Positions 1 to 4,528 of a DNA stretch of 7,844 nucleotides are shown here, piece by piece. Source of the stretch: Segetibacter sp. (GTDB lineage Bacteria > Bacteroidota > Bacteroidia > Chitinophagales > Chitinophagaceae); the NCBI GenBank assembly GCA_030146445.1, contig JASLBT010000462.1, positions 1 to 7,844 of the forward strand, in the 5' to 3' direction. The position numbers were made by a program, and so were the translations under genes. Positions within the stretch are counted from its first letter, which is position 1; each line of letters opens with the position of its first letter. Below the pieces are notes generated by a model. That model made no database searches. It had not been told where the DNA came from and was given only the letters and a program-made list of their open reading frames with translations.

Positions 1-65
1 GGTCGGTTTTGCCAGTTCTGCTGTTGATGGGGAATAAGCTCCGCTGTGTATTTTTCTATTTCCAT
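1..65 (-). CDS. 5' end of a TPP-riboswitch-controlled gene, product unidentified (partial)
   Basis: An open frame starts at the ATG whose first base is 65 and runs off the left edge after 21 complete codons. The visible protein reads MEIEKYTAELIPHQQQNWQN and then Arg. It is hydrophilic, with no signal peptide or membrane segment so far, which suggests a cytoplasmic product. The start is chosen because it is the ATG next downstream of a clear TPP riboswitch on the same strand, about 75 nt after the aptamer; the preceding bases are A-rich with no Shine-Dalgarno, as is common in Bacteroidota. Genes placed this way usually serve thiamine synthesis, salvage or uptake. I do not recognise the N-terminus as ThiC, ThiS, TenA or PnuT, so no function is assigned. 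Confidence 0.6.
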   Translation of the reverse strand, partial: MEIEKYTAELIPHQQQNWQNR

Positions 66-75
66 TTTTACAATT

Positions 76-88
76 TTGAGAAACTCAA
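76..88 (-). promoter_or_regulatory. Small hairpin in the riboswitch leader, just before the start codon
   Basis: On the minus strand TTGAG-TTT-CTCAA forms a perfect 5-bp stem with a 3-nt loop, ending 10 nt before the ATG at 65. No U-run follows, so it is not an intrinsic terminator. It could belong to a translation-level expression platform for the TPP aptamer, but this is inference; the stem is short and AT-rich enough to arise by chance. Confidence 0.25.
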
Positions 89-140
89 TTCTTTCGGATA
101 ATCCCGACGAAATGGAGCGTAAAATGGAAATATTTTATGC

Positions 141-220
141 AGGCATCCCTCCGTTGGCATTATCCAAATCAGGTCTCGGGTATTATCTCAGCCTGACTTC
201 GCCAGGCACCCCGTGCAGTA
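141..220 (-). ncRNA. TPP (THI-box) riboswitch aptamer
   Basis: Read on the minus strand, the conserved blocks of the TPP aptamer appear in order. They are CGGGGTGCC (213-205), the pyrimidine-sensing CTGAGA (191-186), ATACCC closing helix P2 (183-178), ACCTGAT (174-168), and the pyrophosphate-sensing segment GGATAATGCCA (165-155), followed by CGGAGGGA (153-146). Helix P3 is GCCTG/CAGGC around a short loop. P5 is TTGG/CCAA, a compensated change from the usual CTGG/CCAG, which supports a folded RNA. P1 closes with GCA (216-214) against TGC (145-143). It binds thiamine pyrophosphate and normally lowers expression of the downstream gene, here the one starting at 65. No obvious terminator hairpin with a U-tract lies between the aptamer and the ATG, so control may be at translation. 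Confidence 0.95.
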
Positions 221-227
221 TTCCCGG

Positions 228-235
228 CAAATATA
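228..235 (-). promoter_or_regulatory. Bacteroidota-type -7 promoter element for the riboswitch transcript
   Basis: TATATTTG on the minus strand is an exact match to the TAnnTTTG -7 element of Bacteroidota housekeeping promoters. It ends about 8 nt before the aptamer's first bases, so transcription would begin near 221-223, right at the riboswitch 5' end. I see no clear TTG -33 element at the expected 19-21 bp distance, so the assignment rests on the -7 match and its placement. Confidence 0.55.
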
Positions 236-240
236 TTCAA

Positions 241-699
241 ATCAATGTACGCTCGTGTACTCTTTTGTGTTGTCAGCGGTACTTTATCGAAGTGCTCCTT
301 CGTATGTCTGCTATTGGCAGTAGATACTCTGATCTAGCTAAATAGTTAATACTGCGGGAAAGTATCTATCCTGAACGGTATCTGTGATTTCCTGAGCTTG
401 CAAACTGCTGTTGTTCATCGAAAACAGATGGTTTTAGCGGGCATTGCAAAATGAACGGCCCACACAGCCCGGCCATTGCGTAAGCGGATTGGGAACGATA
501 TGGAACCCCGCAAAGCTTACCCATAAACCAGGCGGACACACCGGCTATCGTGTAAAGAACGCCACGGCAATACCAGGCAACCAACTTAGCTTAGCAGGGT
601 TTTACGACTTTATAGTTGATGACGGTGCTGAGCAAAGGAACAGCAGGTTAGGATTGTGAAGCTATCCATGAACTATGAGCCGCATGATGTAGTAGCAAT
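241..699. other. Region without a recognisable gene
   Basis: This stretch holds only short overlapping open frames on opposite strands, 444-659 on plus and 366-584 on minus, neither with a family I recognise or a convincing start. One plus-strand frame from 451 to about 600 reads protein-like (for example ADWERYGTPQSLPINQADTP) but is cut by in-frame TAA/TAG codons. The part next to 240 is probably the promoter region of the riboswitch transcript; the rest may be old gene debris. Confidence 0.4.
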
Positions 700-897
700 T
701 TAGGAACAAATGAAGAACTTAAAGGTTGGGTTCACCGAATACTTCAACTGAGAGATGAGCTCGTTTGGCTTAACCTGACCTACAGTGTAAGCAAAATCAT
801 TTTTCACACTCGATTTATCGACGGCGTCAGGATTCAAACACCGTCCTGAACCCTTGCCGCTTGCATTATAATAGCTTTTGAGGGTGAGTTCACCGGA
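700..897 (-). pseudogene. Possible gene remnant, unidentified
   Basis: A minus-strand frame of 65 codons lies between a TAG (900-898) and a TAA (702-700). It contains no ATG. The translation looks coding: GELTLKSYYNASGKGS, then NPDAVDKSSVKNDFAYTVGQ, then a segment ending NPTFKFFICS. Alternating polar and hydrophobic residues would suit beta strands, but I recognise no family. It is in the same frame as the tail of the neighbouring remnant (1020-925), separated by two stops, so both may be pieces of one decayed gene or of two adjacent ones. It could also be a chance open frame. Confidence 0.25.
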
Positions 898-924
898 CTA
901 TTTGTATGAATTTAGCAGGTTTTC

Positions 925-1379
925 CTACCAGCCGAAGCTCTCCATTTCCACTTGTGTAATACGAGAATACGGGTTCTCCGTAGGCGGGTTCTGTTGATTA
1001 TAGTAAGTACTGCGGCCCATACACCTCCTTTTGCAACACCAACTAAGAAGGTATCACGATTAAATGAATAGTATCTTCCGTGAAGCCAGGAATCACTGTA
1101 AATCAGTCCAACCCAAGAATTGTTCATGCTACAACTTTTTTCGGCTAACCGTTTTGCTATTCTTGCATCCTGCCTTCTGTAAGATGCAGTAGCCAACAAC
1201 AAAAAATTCCCAAGATAAAGCCGGTCACCGTCGCCGTCACAGCCAATTCTTTATCCATACCTCCAGCTATAGCGCATCCCTACTTTAGAGCGGAATAAAA
1301 ATGCAACGATGTATACCAATCGCGGGTGGAATGATACGAACCCAGCGACAAGATAGAAGTTTGCTACTTGTCGACTGCA
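925..1379 (-). pseudogene. Decayed gene, unidentified (stop and frameshift)
   Basis: One minus-strand frame reads from 1379 to about 1021 with a single internal TAA (1253-1251). It includes GDGDRLYLGNFLLLA, ASYRRQDARIAKRLAE and SDSWLHGRYYSFNRDTFLVG, and looks like folded-protein sequence. After VAKGGV near 1021 the coding-like reading moves to another frame at 1020, giving MGRSTYYNQQNPPTENPYSR and then VEMESFGW before a TAG at 927-925. The pattern fits a single-base deletion near 1021. The only usable start after the internal stop is a TTG at 1202, and that frame loses coding character after the shift. I do not recognise the family. It follows the second PL22-like gene on the same strand and may once have belonged to that locus. 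Confidence 0.4.
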
Positions 1380-1383
1380 AACT
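1358..1383 (-). terminator. Possible weak terminator hairpin after the second PL22-like gene
   Basis: AGTTTGC and GCAAACT form a perfect 7-bp stem around a 12-nt loop, beginning 38 nt past the stop codon at 1422. On the minus strand it is followed by TCTATCTT, a poor U-tract. Position suits the end of a transcript, but the long loop and weak tail make it uncertain. Confidence 0.3.
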
Positions 1384-1421
1384 CCGAAATTTATTTAGCT
1401 TAAGGATTTCAGGAATAATGT

Positions 1422-2747
1422 TCATTTACGTTCGATACTTTCCGGATGCAAGGGTATCAACATTATATCACTATCCGTTAGCATACTCGAATTGATTAAG
1501 GTCCACTTGCCATCCGGGCTAATAGATTGGTGCGCATGGGCTTGTGGTGAAAAGGGACTTTGGGTATTAGGGCGGTGGCCTTTTGAAAGCAATGTAACCT
1601 TGCCGCTTTGCAAGTCATAACGATAAATGCTTCCGTCAAAAGTGTCTACTACAGCCCATTTCAAATCGGGTGTTCCGGCAGCATGCCAATAACCTCCTAG
1701 TTCTTTCGCATTAGACAACAGCTTAAATTGATTGGTGCGGATATTTAATACAGCAATGCCATTGGGTTTTTTCCTCAACCTGTCAAGATGCCCCATTATG
1801 TTAAAAACGATGTTATCAGCATTTAGAAACACTTCATGCGTTACCCATTGATCGTCTTTTTCCTGGTAACCTGGTCTGTTTATGACTTTACCATCAGTAT
1901 CAACACTCAATATCCATATACGCTGGGGAGCATCGCCCCCAGTTTCCCAGCAATACATTATCTCACCACTCTTAAACGGGTTTGCCTGAAAGTGGCCTGT
2001 TCTGAAAGGTACCTCGGTGAGCTTTGTTGTTTTGTTGTTATCTAGCCCGATACTATAGATTACAGATGAGCCTTCACCTTGCCTTGTTGAAAAGAATATT
2101 CTTTGATCATTTGCATCCAAACAAGTTCCGCCGGGCTTTAAATCCGGCGGTATTGTTGCAACCACCTTTTCATAGCTTGCTGAATCTTTTAATTTTCCGG
2201 CTTCACTATCTGCAAGTAAACTACCCAAATTCAATTCACTTACTTTATTATCACGAATTCGAAAGGCAACATTTCTTTTATGTCCCAATAGCATGTCTCC
2301 TCCAGCACTACCCGAGGTAATTTGCACGATTTCGTGCGTAGCCATAGAGATTGCATAATACTGCCTGGTTCCACCTGCTGCCCTGGCTTGTGGAGTCGCA
2401 AAGGTAACATTACCACCAGCAGTCGTATTTCGATTGCTGGTAAAAACAATGTACTTACCGTCAGCTGTCCAGTTCGGGTGATCCTGGTAAATTTTTACAC
2501 TGTTATGCCTTGAGGTGGTTAATGCAATAAATTTTACTCCTGTTACCGGGTCAGTTATCGTAAGACTTTCAGAAGGAAAGCGCTGACCAAAAATATCGGT
2601 GCCGGCCATATCAAAAGTCTTATCAACATTCTTTCGGTTTGAATAATCAACACCGCTAACAATCTGAGAAAAAGAGCTTGAGGAAAAACCAATTACGAAC
2701 AATGTGGTAACTATAAATTTTCGGTGTTGTGCAAGAAAGTGCGTCAT
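1422..2747 (-). CDS. Secreted oligogalacturonate-lyase-like protein (PL22-like beta-propeller), second copy
   Basis: The 441-residue protein has a signal peptide (basic start, hydrophobic stretch at about 11-26, likely cleavage near SFSQ at 25-28), so it should be periplasmic. The rest is a beta-propeller of TolB/PD40-type repeats, for example HPNWTADGKYIVFTSNR at 90-106 and SISPDGKWTLI near 408-418. Features shared with its upstream neighbour and typical of the oligogalacturonate lyase family are GHFQANPF (His252), an ETGGDxPQRxW block at about 268-278, WVTHE (His304), GYWH (His355) and HAH (His404, His406). PL22 enzymes use a histidine cluster with a bound metal to cleave 4,5-unsaturated digalacturonate by beta-elimination; the HAH pair probably matches their metal ligands. 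The A-rich leader AAAAGAAATAAA precedes the ATG. It lies 143 bp after its paralogue. Family is fairly sure; activity is inferred. Confidence 0.85.
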   Translation of the reverse strand: MTHFLAQHRKFIVTTLFVIGFSSSSFSQIVSGVDYSNRKNVDKTFDMAGTDIFGQRFPSESLTITDPVTGVKFIALTTSRHNSVKIYQDHPNWTADGKYIVFTSNRNTTAGGNVTFATPQARAAGGTRQYYAISMATHEIVQITSGSAGGDMLLGHKRNVAFRIRDNKVSELNLGSLLADSEAGKLKDSASYEKVVATIPPDLKPGGTCLDANDQRIFFSTRQGEGSSVIYSIGLDNNKTTKLTEVPFRTGHFQANPFKSGEIMYCWETGGDAPQRIWILSVDTDGKVINRPGYQEKDDQWVTHEVFLNADNIVFNIMGHLDRLRKKPNGIAVLNIRTNQFKLLSNAKELGGYWHAAGTPDLKWAVVDTFDGSIYRYDLQSGKVTLLSKGHRPNTQSPFSPQAHAHQSISPDGKWTLINSSMLTDSDIMLIPLHPESIERK

Positions 2748-2890
2748 TTTATTTCTTTTAAAAATTTTGTTTAGATTATCAATATATCACAAAAGGAATT
2801 CTTAATTATATTTTGAAAACTAGTAGCAAGTTATGGGGTTAAGTACAGTGATGTAAAAGACCGGCAACTCTTCAATAATAAGGTTGATGA
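2748..2890 (-). other. Spacer between the two PL22-like genes
   Basis: This AT-rich 143-bp gap separates the two co-directional paralogues. I see no convincing terminator hairpin and no exact TAnnTTTG element; TATATTGA around 2795 is only a partial match. The downstream gene could be read through from its neighbour or have its own weak promoter. The sequence does not decide. Confidence 0.4.
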
Positions 2891-4318
2891 CTAGTTATCA
2901 TCGGGTATATCTACAACCATCAAATCGTAATTTCTGCCCTGCGAATACAACCCCGACTGAAATAATAGTTGTTTGCCATCCGGACGAAAAGTAGCATGAG
3001 GATGGAACAAGGCATGGTTGTTTCCTTTAAATACAAGTAGATGCCCGGTAGTCAGCAAAGTCTGTTTCCCGTTCCTCATATTGATCAGGTAGATGTCACC
3101 ATCAAAGTTGTCGCCCATGGCCCATTTGCCATCAACTGTTCCATTGCTATGCCAATATCCGTGTCCCTTATCTACTGACCCAAGTACTTTAACATCATCA
3201 TTTCTAACATTTATAGCAAGAATTCCGGTTGGCATTTTTCTGGTGTTAGGAGTAAAAATCGCTTCCCCCATCCTTCTGAAATCTTCAACATTCGGTCTGA
3301 CTTTTGAATAAAAATTATATTGTTTAAGATTGAAGTAAACAGTGTTTGAATCTACCCATGTTTCGTGGGAAACCCATTCATCAGGTTTTTCCTTGTATAA
3401 AGGTCGATATGTAGCGTCGTCAGCTTTAACTATCCACATGCGCTGAGGGCAATCGCCCCCTGTTTCGTTACAAAACAGGATTTCCCCGGTTTTGAAGGGA
3501 TTAGCCTGGATGTGACCTATAGTGAAAGGGACATCTACAACTTTTGAAATAGTACCTGTATGAACATTCATCGCCCTTATGCCTCCTGGCAATTGTGCTA
3601 TAAACCGATTGGGCTGTTCTGTTGTTCTTTGCTGTTCCGGTTTTCCGGCCGCGGCAGTATCCGTCTTGGCTCGACGTAAGGAACCGCCGATGTAAGCCAC
3701 TTGTTCATCTGCGTCGAGCGTAAATCCCCCTGCACGTATATCCGTTGGCAAATCTCCTATCACTCTTTCATACAAAGCCTGCCTTTTTCCTGTCCCTTTC
3801 TCACTGTCTCTAAACAGCGCATCCAGGTCCATTTCAATTAACTTACCTGTTTCCCCATCACGCCCTTGTCTTGAATAGTATAATTTGTTCGACTTTCTTG
3901 CGATGTTTAAACTTGACTCACTTGTTTCTCCCTCGGTTAATTGTATAATTGTTCCTGTTTTTACATCGACTGCGTAAACCTTACTTCTTTTAACTTGTTC
4001 GCGGTTGGCTTGTCCCGAACCAGCCGCTTGTTGACTACCTGGCGACTGGCTCGGAGATGAACGGTTGGAAATGAAAATGATATATTTCTGATCATAGGTC
4101 CATTGAGGGTGCGTCTGGTATATCTTCGAATCATCAGCATCAGATGTGGTAAGTATAGTGATCTTATTACCTGTAAGCTTGTCTTTGATAATCTTCTTTT
4201 CTGAAGTAAATCTTTGGCCCACCTGGGCGAAAACACTTGAACATATCAAATAGAATGTAACGGTTGCGGTTAGTAATTTCAAACTATTTGATGTAAAAAC
4301 GCTGCACTGGCAATTCAT
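2891..4318 (-). CDS. Secreted oligogalacturonate-lyase-like protein (PL22-like beta-propeller), first copy
   Basis: The 475-residue protein has an N-terminal signal peptide (hydrophobic core at about 14-30, likely cleavage after VFAQ near 32), so it should act in the periplasm. A propeller repeat follows (HPQWTYDQKYIIFISNR, 70-86). The family motifs are GHIQANPF (His269), an ETGGDCPQRMW block at about 285-295, WVSHETW (His318), GYWH (His390) and FHPHATF (His439, His441); HPH is the form I associate with metal-binding oligogalacturonate lyases. It is longer than its paralogue mainly through two hydrophilic insertions, Ser/Gln-rich at about 87-108 and Gln/Thr-rich at about 222-239, plus extra sequence near 335-358. 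Expected role: beta-elimination of short unsaturated galacturonides from pectin. An operator-like repeat lies 126-166 bp upstream of the start. Substrate is inferred. Confidence 0.87.
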   Translation of the reverse strand: MNCQCSVFTSNSLKLLTATVTFYLICSSVFAQVGQRFTSEKKIIKDKLTGNKITILTTSDADDSKIYQTHPQWTYDQKYIIFISNRSSPSQSPGSQQAAGSGQANREQVKRSKVYAVDVKTGTIIQLTEGETSESSLNIARKSNKLYYSRQGRDGETGKLIEMDLDALFRDSEKGTGKRQALYERVIGDLPTDIRAGGFTLDADEQVAYIGGSLRRAKTDTAAAGKPEQQRTTEQPNRFIAQLPGGIRAMNVHTGTISKVVDVPFTIGHIQANPFKTGEILFCNETGGDCPQRMWIVKADDATYRPLYKEKPDEWVSHETWVDSNTVYFNLKQYNFYSKVRPNVEDFRRMGEAIFTPNTRKMPTGILAINVRNDDVKVLGSVDKGHGYWHSNGTVDGKWAMGDNFDGDIYLINMRNGKQTLLTTGHLLVFKGNNHALFHPHATFRPDGKQLLFQSGLYSQGRNYDLMVVDIPDDN

Positions 4319-4443
4319 ATCTTCATCTAAGTTTAAACAATATAAGATCTTCTCAGAACTTCAAATACATTGACTGATGATATAAACCATCAGGCCAATC
4401 TCCTTTTCTACGGCTTTACCAGCAATTAATTTACGACTAAATT

Positions 4444-4484
4444 TTTCGTTTGCTGTACACAATCTTTCGTTTGCTGTACACAAT
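4444..4484. repeat. Perfect 20-bp direct repeat, 21-bp period (candidate operator)
   Basis: TTTCGTTTGCTGTACACAAT occurs at 4444-4463 and again, identical, at 4465-4484 with one base between. The 21-bp period is two turns of B-DNA, so both copies face the same side. Each contains the palindrome TGTACA. It lies upstream of the first PL22-like gene and after the GH2 stop, where an activator site would be expected. Tandem direct half-sites at this period resemble the araI1-I2 arrangement of AraC-type DNA-binding domains, the domain also used by Bacteroidota hybrid two-component regulators. No such regulator is in the window, so the binding protein is unknown. Confidence 0.65.
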
Positions 4485-4498
4485 GGTATATGGTACCA
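4484..4498. promoter_or_regulatory. TGGTA-N5-TACCA inverted repeat (candidate regulator site)
   Basis: TGGTA TATGG TACCA is a perfect 5-bp inverted repeat with a 5-bp spacer, starting on the last base of the direct-repeat pair. TGGTA/TACCA half-sites occur in operators of GntR-family hexuronate regulators (ExuR/UxuR of enterobacteria), though there the halves are adjacent. With pectin-type genes alongside this is suggestive, but a 10-bp match can arise by chance. Confidence 0.35.
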
Positions 4499-4528
4499 CT
4501 GCTATGTATTTTCAAGCTTCGAAACGGG

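Noticed and set aside
46..345. Plus-strand 99-codon open frame
   Set aside because: It runs antisense through the TPP riboswitch, its promoter and the start of the leftward gene; the RNA conservation explains the sequence better.
366..659. Opposing open frames of about 70 codons each
   Set aside because: They overlap on opposite strands, lack recognisable domains, and neither has a convincing start or context.
912..1202. 96-codon minus-strand frame taken as an intact small gene
   Set aside because: Its only start is a TTG in a T/G run, coding-like sequence continues upstream of it, and the last third turns into an Arg-rich out-of-frame reading. It fits better as part of a frameshifted remnant.
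1836..2513. Plus-strand open frames inside the second PL22-like gene
   Set aside because: They are shadows of a strong minus-strand coding frame with family motifs.
4362..4369. TGTATTTG as a -7 promoter element for the first PL22-like gene
   Set aside because: It has one mismatch to TAnnTTTG, and the nearest TTG lies 26 bp upstream, longer than the usual 19-21 bp.
4505..4528. TTTC-GAAGCTT-GAAA inverted repeat after the GH2 stop as a terminator
   Set aside because: The stem is only 3-4 bp with no following U-tract.
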